Positions 8,321-15,368 of a stretch of 64,000 nucleotides of DNA are shown here, in pieces. Every line of letters starts with the position of its first letter. The first letter of the stretch is position 1. Origin of the DNA: Isoptericola dokdonensis DS-3 (GTDB lineage: Bacteria > Actinomycetota > Actinomycetes > Actinomycetales > Cellulomonadaceae); the NCBI RefSeq assembly GCF_001636295.1, contig NZ_CP014209.1:1-64000 (forward strand), read 5' to 3'. The notes under the pieces are model-generated. The model ran no database searches and was not told where the DNA came from. It saw only the letters and a list, made by a program, of their open reading frames with translations. The translations under genes were made by a program, and so were the position numbers.

Positions 8321-9173
8321 GGCTCCGGTGGACACCGCACCCGCGGCACCGGCGCGTGCCACGGCCCGCCTGCTGCGCAGCGAGCTGCGCCTGGTTTTCG
8401 GGCGCCTGCGCAACCTCGTGCTGCTCGCCGGGCTGGCGTGCGTCCCGCTGCTGATCGGCACCGTCCTGTTCGTCACGCAGGACACCCCCGTGGCGGGCCA
8501 GGGTCCGCCGTTTCTCGACCGCGTCACCGGCAACGGCCTGTTCCTCGTCTTCGCCGCCCTGGTGAGCTGCCTGCCGTTCCTGCTGCCGCTGTGCGTCTCG
8601 ATCGTGTCCGGCGACGCGATCGCCGGGGAGTCGGCCGCGGGCACCCTGCGGTACCTGCTGGTCGTGCCCGTGCCTCGGGCGCGGCTGCTGCTGGCCAAGG
8701 CGGTCGCCGCCCTGGCCTACGCGGCCGCCGCCGTCGCCGCGATCGCCGTCGTCGGCCTCGCCGCCGGGGCGGCCTACTTCGGCGTCGGCGACGTCGTGCT
8801 GCTGTCGGGGGACACGATCCCGCTCGCCGAGGGCATGCTGCGCACCCTCGGCGTCGTCGTCTACGTCGTCGCGTCGCTCACCGGCCTGGTCGCCGTCGGC
8901 CTGTTCCTGTCGACGCTCACCGAGGTGCCCGTCGCGGCGATGGCGGCGACGGTCGTCGTGGCGATCGTCAGCGGTGTGCTCGACGCGCTGCCGCAGCTCT
9001 CGGCGATCCACCCCGCCCTGCTGACCCACCACTGGCTGGACCTCGGGGAGTTCCTGCGGCTCCAGGTGGACGCCTCGACGCTGCTGGCCGGCCTGGCCGT
9101 GCAGGCCGCCTGGGTGGCGGTCTTCGGTGCGCTCGCCTGGAGCCGCTTCACGACGGCGGACGTGTCCTCGTAG
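8307..9173 (+). CDS. ABC-2 type transporter permease
   Basis: A 288-residue integral membrane protein with about six hydrophobic segments (for example LVLLAGLACVPLLIGTVLF, VAALAYAAAAVAAIAVVGL and VAAMAATVVVAIVSG) and the ABC-2 feature SGDAIAGESAAGTLRYLL near residues 98-115. It forms the membrane half of the exporter with the upstream ATPase, whose gene it overlaps. It lies in the plasma membrane. Substrate unknown. The unit ends here; a new leaderless promoter precedes moeA 17 bp further on. Confidence 0.9.
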   Translation: MSLAEAPVDTAPAAPARATARLLRSELRLVFGRLRNLVLLAGLACVPLLIGTVLFVTQDTPVAGQGPPFLDRVTGNGLFLVFAALVSCLPFLLPLCVSIVSGDAIAGESAAGTLRYLLVVPVPRARLLLAKAVAALAYAAAAVAAIAVVGLAAGAAYFGVGDVVLLSGDTIPLAEGMLRTLGVVVYVVASLTGLVAVGLFLSTLTEVPVAAMAATVVVAIVSGVLDALPQLSAIHPALLTHHWLDLGEFLRLQVDASTLLAGLAVQAAWVAVFGALAWSRFTTADVSS

Positions 9174-9189
9174 CCCGGCGCCCACCTCG

Positions 9190-9195
9190 TAGGCT
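9190..9195 (+). promoter_or_regulatory. -10 element TAGGCT of a probable leaderless promoter for moeA
   Basis: TAGGCT fits the actinobacterial TAnnnT -10 and lies 7 nt before the moeA ATG with no Shine-Dalgarno in between, so the transcript would begin at or beside the start codon. No convincing -35 is seen. Confidence 0.5.
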
Positions 9196-9202
9196 GCTCG
9201 GC

Positions 9203-10489
9203 ATGGCAGAGCACGCGGGTCGGCGCAGCGTCCGGGAGCACCAGGAGGCCGTCCGGGAGCTGGTCGACGCCGGGCTCGCCGCGGTGCGGCGGACCACCAC
9301 CGTCACGCCGGCCGGGCTGCTCACGGCGGCGTCGACCCACGGCGTGCTCGCCCCGCGCACGCTCGTCGTCGACGCCGTCGCTGCCGTCGACCTGCCCGGC
9401 TTCGACAACTCCCAGATGGACGGGTACGCCGTGCGCGCCGCCGACCTGGCCCCCGCCGCCCACGGACCGGTGGCGCTGCCCGTGGCGGCGCCCGTCCCGG
9501 CGGGCACCACGCCGCTGCCGCTCGACCCCGGGACCGCCGCACCCGTCATGACGGGGGCCCCGATCCCGGTGGGCGCGGACGCCGTGGTGAAGATCGAGGA
9601 CGCCGACCCGCCCGCGTTCCCCGACCCGGGCGCCTCCGCGACCGTGCGGTTCGCCGCGCCCGCCGCGCCGGGGACGTTCGTGCGGCCCCGCGGCTCCGAC
9701 GCCGCCGTGGGGGACGTCGTCGTCCCGGCGGGCACCCCGCTGGGCCCTGCGCAGCTCGGGGCGCTCGTCGCGGCCGGGGTCGCCGAGGTCGAGGTCGCCG
9801 TCGCCCCCCACGTGCTGCTGGTCTCCACCGGGTCCGAGCTCGTGCCCGCGGGCGCACCGCTCGGCCCGGCGCAGCTCCACGACGCGAACGGTGCCGCCCT
9901 GTCGGCGGCGCTCGCGCAGGTGGGATGCCGCGTGACGCACCGGGTCGTGCCCGACGACCCCGCCGCCCTGCGCGCGGTGCTGGAGGCCGCGCCCGACGAC
10001 GTCGCGTTCGTCGTCACCAGCGGCGGCGTCTCGGCCGGGGCGTACGAGGTGGTGCGCCAGACCCTGACCGACGCCTGGTTCGGGCACGTCGCCGTGCAGC
10101 CCGGTGGGCCGCAGGGGCTGGGCACGATCACGGTCGGGCCCGTCGAGGCCCGCCGGGCGGTGCCGCTGGTCGCGTTCCCCGGCAACCCGGTCAGCGCGCT
10201 CGTGTCGTTCGAGCTGTTCCTGCGCCCCGTGCTCGCGGCCGCGACCGGCGCGGCGCCCGCCCACCGGCCGCGCGGGCGCGCCCCGCTCGTCGATGCCCTC
10301 GACTCGCCGGAGCACCTGCACCAGGTGCGCCGCGGCCGCCTCGACGCCGCCGGGCGGGTCGAGATGGTCGGCGGGCCCGGGTCCCACCTGCTCGCCCACC
10401 TCGCGGCGGCTACCCTCCTCGTGCACGTTCCGCCCGGCGTCGCGCACCTGCCCGCGGGTGCCGAGGTCGACTACTGGGAGATCCGATGA
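9203..10489 (+). CDS. moeA: Molybdopterin molybdotransferase
   Basis: Inserts molybdate into adenylylated molybdopterin at the end of molybdenum cofactor synthesis, in the cytosol. 428 aa, the usual length. Family motifs: VDLPGFDNSQMDGYAVRA (about residues 62-80), VMTGAPIPVGADAVVK (about 116-131), LLVSTGSELV, VVTSGGVSAGAYEVV with the catalytic Asp replaced by Ala in the usual SGGxSxGxxD pattern, and AFPGNPVSALVSFELF. The ATG is preceded by a -10 but no ribosome-binding site. It overlaps moaC by 4 bp, and the moeA-moaC-mog/moaE set is one operon. A molybdoenzyme such as nitrate reductase would fit with nirBD nearby, but none is visible. Confidence 0.93.
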   Translation: MAEHAGRRSVREHQEAVRELVDAGLAAVRRTTTVTPAGLLTAASTHGVLAPRTLVVDAVAAVDLPGFDNSQMDGYAVRAADLAPAAHGPVALPVAAPVPAGTTPLPLDPGTAAPVMTGAPIPVGADAVVKIEDADPPAFPDPGASATVRFAAPAAPGTFVRPRGSDAAVGDVVVPAGTPLGPAQLGALVAAGVAEVEVAVAPHVLLVSTGSELVPAGAPLGPAQLHDANGAALSAALAQVGCRVTHRVVPDDPAALRAVLEAAPDDVAFVVTSGGVSAGAYEVVRQTLTDAWFGHVAVQPGGPQGLGTITVGPVEARRAVPLVAFPGNPVSALVSFELFLRPVLAAATGAAPAHRPRGRAPLVDALDSPEHLHQVRRGRLDAAGRVEMVGGPGSHLLAHLAAATLLVHVPPGVAHLPAGAEVDYWEIR

Positions 10490-10971
10490 GCGACCTGACC
10501 CACTACCGCGCCGACGGCGCCGCCCACATGGTCGACGTCACCGCCAAGGACGTCACGAAGCGGCGCGCCACCGCCCGCGGCGTGCTGCGCACCCGGCACG
10601 ACGTCGTCGAGCAGATCGCGTCCGGCAGCCTGCCCAAGGGCGAGGCGATCGCGACGGCCCGCATCGCCGGGATCATGGGCGCCAAGCGCACCCCCGACCT
10701 CGTGCCGCTGTGCCACCCGCTGCCGATCTCCGGCGTCGAGATCGACGTCACGCCCGACGGCGCCGGCTCCGGCACCGTCGAGATCACCGCGACCGTGCGC
10801 ACCACCGGACGCACCGGCGTCGAGATGGAGGCGCTCACCGCCGTCACCGTCGCCGGCCTGACCCTCTACGACATGATCAAGGCCGTCGACAAGGCCGCCG
10901 TCCTCACCGACATCGAGGTCGTCGCGAAGTCGGGCGGCAAGTCCGGCGACTGGTCGCGGGAGGACGCGTGA
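10486..10971 (+). CDS. moaC: Cyclic pyranopterin monophosphate synthase
   Basis: Converts the MoaA product to cyclic pyranopterin monophosphate, an early step of molybdenum cofactor synthesis. 161 aa, matching MoaC. Signature segments are MVDVTAKDVTKRRA near the N terminus, IMGAKRTPDLVPLCHPLPIS, GVEMEALTAVTVAGLTLYDM and the catalytic DMIKAVDK. The start codon overlaps the moeA stop and its stop overlaps the next GTG, so all three genes are coupled. moaA and moaD are not in the window. Confidence 0.96.
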   Translation: MSDLTHYRADGAAHMVDVTAKDVTKRRATARGVLRTRHDVVEQIASGSLPKGEAIATARIAGIMGAKRTPDLVPLCHPLPISGVEIDVTPDGAGSGTVEITATVRTTGRTGVEMEALTAVTVAGLTLYDMIKAVDKAAVLTDIEVVAKSGGKSGDWSREDA

Positions 10972-12068
10972 GCGGGCACCCCGCCGAGCACGGCGAGCCG
11001 GGTGCCGCGGCGGCGCGCGGTCGCGTGGCCGCCGTCGTCGTCGCGTCCGACCGCGCCGCCGCCGGGGTGTACGCCGACCGGTCGGGCCCGGCGGCCGCCG
11101 ACTGGTTCACCGCCCGCGGCTGGCAGGTGCTGCCGGTGGTCGTCGTGCCCGACGGGGAGCCCGTGCGCGACGCGCTGCTCGACCTGCTCGACGGCGCCGC
11201 TCCGCCGGACGTGGTCGTCACCTCCGGCGGGACCGGGATCGCCCCGTCGGACGCCACCCCCGAGGCCACCCTCGCCGTGCTCGACCGCGAGGTGCCCGGC
11301 GTCGCCGAGCTCGTCCGCGCGCGGTCGCTGGCCCCCACCGACCACACGAAGAAGGCCGTGCCCGCCGCCGCGCTGTCCCGCGGAGTCGCCGGGATCGCCG
11401 GACGCACCCTCGTCGTCAACCTCCCCGGGTCCGTCGGTGGGGTCCTCGACGGGCTCGACGCCCTCGCCGACGTGCTGCCGCACGCCGTCGACCAGCTCGC
11501 CGGCCACGATCACCCCCCCGCGCCGCGAGGTAGTACGTCCGGCGTCGAGGTCGTACCCCCGGGGTACGTCCTCGACGCCGGAGGTACTACCTCGGCGTCG
11601 GCGTCGGCGTCGTCGGCGGGGGCGGCCACGGTGCTGCGCGCCGACGTCGTCGACACCCCCCTCGACACGCTGCACGGTGAGCTCGCCGCCCTCGTGCGCG
11701 ACGACGCGTGCGGCGCCGTCGCGACGTTCGTCGGGCACGTGCGCGACCACGACGAGGGCCGCGGCGTGACCGCTCTGCACTACGAGGCGCACCCCGACGC
11801 GTCCGCCGTGCTGCGCTCCGTCGCCCAGCGCGTCGCACGGCGCGTCGCCGCCACGACCGGGGACCGGGTGCGCGTCGCCGTCGTGCACCGGTACGGGGCG
11901 CTGGCCGTCGGGGACGTCGCCGTCGTCGCCGCCGTCGCGTCCGGCCACCGGCAGGCCGCGTTCACCTGCGCCGCCGACCTCGTCGAGGAGCTCAAGGCCG
12001 AGGTCCCGATCTGGAAGGAGCAGGGCTTCGACGACGGCACCAGCGAGTGGGTGGGATCGCTCGGCTGA
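10968..12068 (+). CDS. Fused Mog/MoaB (molybdopterin adenylyltransferase) - MoaE (molybdopterin synthase large subunit)
   Basis: Single 366-residue frame holding two molybdenum-cofactor enzymes. Residues about 15-182 are Mog/MoaB (VVTSGGTGIAPSDATPEA; VVNLPGSVGGVLDGL). Residues about 219-366 are MoaE (GAVATFVGHVRDHDEGRG; VVHRYGALAVGDVAV; the catalytic Lys pair in LKAEVPIWKEQGF). The linker (about 185-218) is low complexity and its residues 187-209 are encoded by a 69-bp palindrome. The GTG start overlaps moaC (GTGA). Separate mog and moaE genes are the norm in many bacteria; fusions occur in Actinobacteria. The product would supply MoaE, needing an unlinked MoaD, and adenylyl-molybdopterin for MoeA. 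Confidence 0.9.
   Translation: MSGHPAEHGEPGAAAARGRVAAVVVASDRAAAGVYADRSGPAAADWFTARGWQVLPVVVVPDGEPVRDALLDLLDGAAPPDVVVTSGGTGIAPSDATPEATLAVLDREVPGVAELVRARSLAPTDHTKKAVPAAALSRGVAGIAGRTLVVNLPGSVGGVLDGLDALADVLPHAVDQLAGHDHPPAPRGSTSGVEVVPPGYVLDAGGTTSASASASSAGAATVLRADVVDTPLDTLHGELAALVRDDACGAVATFVGHVRDHDEGRGVTALHYEAHPDASAVLRSVAQRVARRVAATTGDRVRVAVVHRYGALAVGDVAVVAAVASGHRQAAFTCAADLVEELKAEVPIWKEQGFDDGTSEWVGSLG
11526..11594. repeat. 69-bp near-perfect palindrome inside the mog-moaE linker
   Basis: Two 34-nt arms separated by one central base (11560) pair at 32 of 34 positions; mismatches are 11551/11569 and 11537/11583. The ends are CGAGGTAGTAC and GTACTACCTCG; the centre is GTACCCCCGGGGTAC. It is in frame and encodes part of the interdomain linker. 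The sequence contains no stop in this frame. It looks like an inserted palindromic element of the REP/RPE kind, though no other copy is seen in this window. Confidence 0.85.
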
Positions 12069-12087
12069 CGCGCGCCCCGCATCCGCA

Positions 12088-12153
12088 GGTCATGCGGTGT
12101 TCACCGACGCGCAAGGACGCGGTCGGGCGGCGTCCACGCGGCATTCCTAGGTT
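12088..12153 (+). promoter_or_regulatory. PHO box (PhoP-type 11-bp direct repeats) and -10 for phoX
   Basis: Contiguous 11-bp units GGTCATGCGGT (12088-12098) and GTTCACCGACG (12099-12109) match the Streptomyces PHO box consensus G(G/T)TCAYYYR(G/C)G well, the second at 10 of 11 positions. A degenerate fourth unit, GGTCGGGCGGC, is in phase at 12121. A -10-like TAGGTT lies at 12148-12153. The downstream gene is a phosphatase, which makes PhoP control likely. Confidence 0.65.
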
Positions 12154-12190
12154 CGGGACGTCCCCCCGGTCCGACACCAGGAGTGCCCCG

Positions 12191-14470
12191 ATGACGATCG
12201 CCCCCGACTCGCGACCGCTGCTGCCGGTCGCGAGCACCCCCCACCACGCCCGCGGCAAGCGGAGCCCCGTCACGTGCCGCCTCAAGTGCGCCGACGCCTG
12301 CTCCCACCCCGCGCCCAACGCCAGCGCCAACGAGTACTTCCGCGAGGTCGCCTCGCAGGCCTTCACGCGCCGCGTCCTGCTCGGCGGCGCCGCCGCGGCG
12401 GCCGCCGCGGTCGTCGTCGGTGCCGACGTGGTCGGCGCGAACCCTGCCGCCGCGTCCCCCGTCGCCGCCGGCCGGGACAACGGGCACGGCAACGGCCACG
12501 GCCACAGCGGGGCGAAGGGGCTGGCGTTCCGCGCCATCGACGCCCAGCCGATGGACGTCGACGCCCTCACCGTCCCCGAGGGCTACACGTGGTCGCCGAT
12601 CATCCGCTGGGGCGACCCGATCCTGCCCGGCGGCCGCGCGTTCGACCCCGCCCGCCAGACCCCCGAGCAGCAGGCCCGCCAGTTCGGCTACAACTGCGAC
12701 TACCTCGACATCCTCCCCGAGGACCCGAAGGACCTGCGCTCCATGGTCGAGACCCGGCGCGGCCGGCGCGGGATCCTCGTGTCCAACCACGAGTACACCA
12801 ACCCCGGCATCATGTTCGACGGCACGTACGACGCCGCCACCCGCCGCGCCATCGAGCGCGCCGCGCACGGCATGTCCGTGGTCGAGGTGCGCCGCCGCGA
12901 CGAGGGCGAGCCCTGGGAGTACGACCGCATCGCCTGGCGCAACCGCCGCGTCCACATGGACACCCCGTTCGCCGTCGACGGTCCCGCCGCCGGGCACGAG
13001 CTGATGCGCACCGTCGCCGACCCGACCGGCCGCCGCGTCCTCGGCACCCTCAACAACTGCGCCGGCGGCACCACCCCGTGGGGGACCGTCGTCTCCGGCG
13101 AGGAGAACTTCCACGGCTACCTGCGCGTCCAGGGCAACGACCCGCGCAACGCCCGCTACGGCCTGCGCGACGCTGCCACCGGCTACGGGTGGGAGCTCGA
13201 CGACCCCCGCTTCGACGGCAACAACCCCGGGTACGAGAACGAGAACCACCGGTTCGGCTGGGTCGTCGAGCTCGACCCCTACGACCCCGACTCCACCCCC
13301 GTCAAGCACACCGCGCTCGGCCGCTTCAAGCACGAGGGCGCCAACGTCATCCTCGCCCAGGACAAGCGCGCCGTCGTCTACATGGGCGACGACGAGCGCT
13401 TCGACTACGTCTACAAGTTCGTCTCCAAGAACCGCATGCGCGAGGGCAGCACCCGCTGGGCGCGCGAGCACAACAAGCGCCTCCTCAGCGAGGGCGACCT
13501 CTACGTGGCGCGCTTCACCGGCGACTCCCCGGCCGCCGAGATCGACGGCTCCGGCGCCGTCCCCTCCGACGGCTCCTTCGACGGCCGCGGCCGGTGGCTG
13601 CCCCTCGTCGTCGACGGCCGCTCCCAGGTCCCCGGCATGTCCGCGGCCGAGGTGCTGATCTTCACGCGCCTCGCCGCCGACGCCGTCGGCGCCACCAAGA
13701 TGGACCGCCCCGAGGACGTCGAGCCGAACCCGTCCACCGGGCGCGTCTACGTCGCCTGCACCAACAACACCAACCGCGGCACCGGCACCAACCCCGCCGC
13801 CGACGAGCCCAACCCCCGCGCCTCCAACCGCGACGGCCACGTCGTCGAGATCGTCGAGGACCGCGGCGACCAGACCGCCACCACGTTCCGCTGGAACCTC
13901 CTCATCGTCGCCGGCGACCCCGACGTCAACGACACCGCCTACTTCTCCGGCTTCCCGCCCGAGAAGGTGTCGCCCATCTCGTGCCCCGACAACATCGCCT
14001 TCGACACCGACGGCAACCTCTGGATCTCCACCGACGGGCAGCCGTCCACCATCCAGAAGTGCGACGGCCTGTTCAAGGTCACCCTCGACGGTCGCGAGCG
14101 CGGCCGGGTCGAGCAGTTCCTCGCCGTCCCGCGCGGCGCCGAGACGTGCGGACCGATCGTCGACGTCCGCGACTCCATGGCGTACGTCAACGTCCAGCAC
14201 CCCGGCGAGGACGGCGAGTGGGGCGCCCACACGTCGTACTTCCCCGACTACCTCGACGACGGCGAGCGCGTCGCCGGCGCCTGGCGCGGGCCGCGGCCGT
14301 CCACGGTGCAGGTGTACCGCACCGACCGGCGCGACGACCGCTGGGACCGCGGCAAGGACCGCGACCGCTACGACGGGCCCGGCCCGTTCCCGTGGCAGCG
14401 CGGTGGTCGCGGCAAGGGCTCGACCAACCGTCCGAGCCACCGCCGCACCGGCGAGCAGTTCCGCGGCTGA
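12191..14470 (+). CDS. phoX: PhoX-family alkaline phosphatase (DUF839), Tat-exported
   Basis: A 759-residue exported phosphatase of the PhoX family, Ca/Fe-dependent phosphomonoesterases that release phosphate from organic esters outside the cell. A long N-terminal region precedes a Tat motif FTRRVLLGG (Arg-Arg near residues 60-61) and an Ala/Val-rich segment, typical of actinobacterial PhoX. DUF839 landmarks: RGILVSNHEYTNPGIMFDG, NNCAGGTTPWGTVVSGEENF, GRFKHEGANVILA, VVYMGDDERFDYVYKFVS, and DNIAFDTDGNLWISTDGQ. The C terminus is basic and low complexity. The start is supported by AGGAG 7 nt upstream. Monocistronic, preceded by a PHO box and followed by a strong terminator, so it is probably a phosphate-starvation gene. 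Confidence 0.92.
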   Translation: MTIAPDSRPLLPVASTPHHARGKRSPVTCRLKCADACSHPAPNASANEYFREVASQAFTRRVLLGGAAAAAAAVVVGADVVGANPAAASPVAAGRDNGHGNGHGHSGAKGLAFRAIDAQPMDVDALTVPEGYTWSPIIRWGDPILPGGRAFDPARQTPEQQARQFGYNCDYLDILPEDPKDLRSMVETRRGRRGILVSNHEYTNPGIMFDGTYDAATRRAIERAAHGMSVVEVRRRDEGEPWEYDRIAWRNRRVHMDTPFAVDGPAAGHELMRTVADPTGRRVLGTLNNCAGGTTPWGTVVSGEENFHGYLRVQGNDPRNARYGLRDAATGYGWELDDPRFDGNNPGYENENHRFGWVVELDPYDPDSTPVKHTALGRFKHEGANVILAQDKRAVVYMGDDERFDYVYKFVSKNRMREGSTRWAREHNKRLLSEGDLYVARFTGDSPAAEIDGSGAVPSDGSFDGRGRWLPLVVDGRSQVPGMSAAEVLIFTRLAADAVGATKMDRPEDVEPNPSTGRVYVACTNNTNRGTGTNPAADEPNPRASNRDGHVVEIVEDRGDQTATTFRWNLLIVAGDPDVNDTAYFSGFPPEKVSPISCPDNIAFDTDGNLWISTDGQPSTIQKCDGLFKVTLDGRERGRVEQFLAVPRGAETCGPIVDVRDSMAYVNVQHPGEDGEWGAHTSYFPDYLDDGERVAGAWRGPRPSTVQVYRTDRRDDRWDRGKDRDRYDGPGPFPWQRGGRGKGSTNRPSHRRTGEQFRG

Positions 14471-14479
14471 CCTTGCCGT

Positions 14480-14518
14480 CGAAGACCGCGCACCTCATCC
14501 CGGGGTGCGCGGTCTTCG
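14480..14518 (+). terminator. Intrinsic terminator after phoX
   Basis: Perfect 15-bp stem CGAAGACCGCGCACC / GGTGCGCGGTCTTCG with a 9-nt loop, starting 10 bp after the phoX stop. There is no long T-run, as is common in this group. Confidence 0.85.
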
Positions 14519-14556
14519 GCTTGCCTGTGGGCCCGTGGTTGCGTGCGGGCGGGTGC

Positions 14557-14633
14557 CGTGGTCCGGGCACGGTCGCGTTCACGGGCCCCAGGGGGCCCTC
14601 CACTTCGGGCCTGACGACCGTGCCCGGACCACG
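14557..14633. repeat. Hairpin repeat, copy 1
   Basis: 19-bp perfect inverted arms (14557-14575 and 14615-14633, inner core CCGGGCACGGTCG / CGACCGTGCCCGG) enclose a 39-nt loop that itself contains GGGCCCCAGGGGGCCC. The same core and an almost identical 39-nt loop occur in opposite orientation at 15200-15294. The 14471-14837 intergenic stretch holds only the terminator and repeats; no gene is seen in it. Confidence 0.85.
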
Positions 14634-14663
14634 CCACCCGCCCTCGTGTTGTTCGGTCGCCTC

Positions 14664-14684
14664 CGGTCTGACGACCGTGCCCGG
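14664..14684. repeat. Partial copy of the hairpin repeat
   Basis: The 21 bases CGGTCTGACGACCGTGCCCG plus a final G match exactly one end of the 15200-15294 copy (reverse strand). This is a truncated third copy, 31 bp after copy 1. Confidence 0.75.
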
Positions 14685-14727
14685 ACGACGACACTCACCC
14701 GCCGACGCGGGGTGGCCGCCTCCGGTG

Positions 14728-14781
14728 CGCCGGGTTCGCAGTCCGGGCTTGCGGCGTGCACGCCGGGTTCGCAGTCCGGGC
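14728..14781. repeat. 21-bp direct repeat with 33-bp period
   Basis: The 21-bp unit, CGCCGGGTTCGCAGTCCGGG plus C, occurs at 14728-14748 and 14761-14781, identical in both. It lies in the promoter-proximal region of the orphan gene that follows, 57 bp before its ATG. Role unknown: a DNA-binding site pair or repeat debris. Confidence 0.7.
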
Positions 14782-14837
14782 GCGCGGCGCCGTGGGAAGA
14801 TCGCCGGCGGCACCGACTTCGGACGAGGGAGCCCACG

Positions 14838-15164
14838 ATGGACGAGAGCGTCGCGCGCCTCGCCGCGCAGTGGAGCGCACCGGACGTCCTGGTGGAGCCC
14901 GACGGCGACGGGGTCGTCGTGCGGGCGTGGGAGCACCTGCTCGACGTACCCCTCGTCGTGGAGCTCGACCCGGACGAGCTGCGGCGGTTCGTCGACGCCG
15001 TCGACCCGGACGACGCCGAGACGCTCTGGCCGGGCCGTCCGGTCGAGTGGGTGGCGTACGCGCTGCTGTCGGTCCACCTGGAGGAGACGATCGCGACCGC
15101 GTCCGCCCAGCCCACGCGGATCGCCCTGCGCGACCGCCGTCTCGTCGTCGTCGCCACGCGCTGA
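14838..15164 (+). CDS. Hypothetical protein, 108 aa, acidic
   Basis: I do not recognise this family. The 108-residue product is strongly acidic in its first two thirds (DVLVEPDGDG, VVELDPDELRRFVDAVDPDDAETLWPG), is cytoplasmic with no signal or membrane segment, and ends RDRRLVVVATR. Codon use is as GC3-rich as that of its neighbours and the frame has no alternatives, so it is probably real. The ATG at 14838 has GAGGGAG 8 nt upstream (14824-14830). It is bracketed by inverted copies of a hairpin repeat, and its stop codon lies within a short GCGCTGACT repeat. Confidence 0.62.
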   Translation: MDESVARLAAQWSAPDVLVEPDGDGVVVRAWEHLLDVPLVVELDPDELRRFVDAVDPDDAETLWPGRPVEWVAYALLSVHLEETIATASAQPTRIALRDRRLVVVATR

Positions 15165-15190
15165 CTGGCGCTGGTCTGCGCTGACTCGCG
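15158..15190. repeat. GCGCTGACTCGCG pair, 20-bp period
   Basis: GCGCTGACTGGCG (15158-15170) and GCGCTGACTCGCG (15178-15190) are 20 bp apart. The same 13-mer, also as a 20-bp-spaced pair, recurs at 57096-57131, 42 kb away. The first copy supplies the TGA stop of the upstream gene. Confidence 0.75.
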
Positions 15191-15199
15191 GAACCGAGC

Positions 15200-15294
15200 G
15201 GTCGGAGGGGGATGCCGGGCACGGTCGTCAGACCGGGGGCGGAGGGCCCCCTGGGGCCCGTGAGCGCGACCGTGCCCGGCATGCCCCTCCGACC
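15200..15294. repeat. Hairpin repeat, copy 2 (inverted relative to copy 1)
   Basis: 28-nt arms (15200-15227 and 15267-15294) pair with one mismatch (15211/15283) around a 39-nt loop. The inner 65 bp is nearly the reverse complement of the copy at 14563-14627, including the GGGCCC-rich loop. Together the copies flank the 108-aa orphan gene. Confidence 0.85.
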
Positions 15295-15354
15295 GCACCC
15301 ACCAACCCGGGGTGGGCCACGTCACGGGAAGGAGTCGGGGCTCGCGGGGGTTCG

Positions 15355-15360
15355 TAGACT
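15355..15360 (+). promoter_or_regulatory. -10 element TAGACT before the cysteine desulfurase gene
   Basis: TAGACT ends only 2 nt before an ATG at 15363 and 8 nt before a GTG at 15369. An ATG so close would lie inside the promoter, so transcription should start near the GTG, favouring leaderless translation from 15369. Confidence 0.5.
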
Positions 15361-15368
15361 TGATGACC

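Noticed and set aside
14728..14781. CRISPR array
   Set aside because: Only two 21-bp copies with a 12-bp gap and no cas genes; direct repeat only.
14557..15294. Insertion sequence
   Set aside because: Inverted hairpin repeats flank a gene, but that gene is an acidic 108-aa protein with no transposase features and no target duplication is visible.
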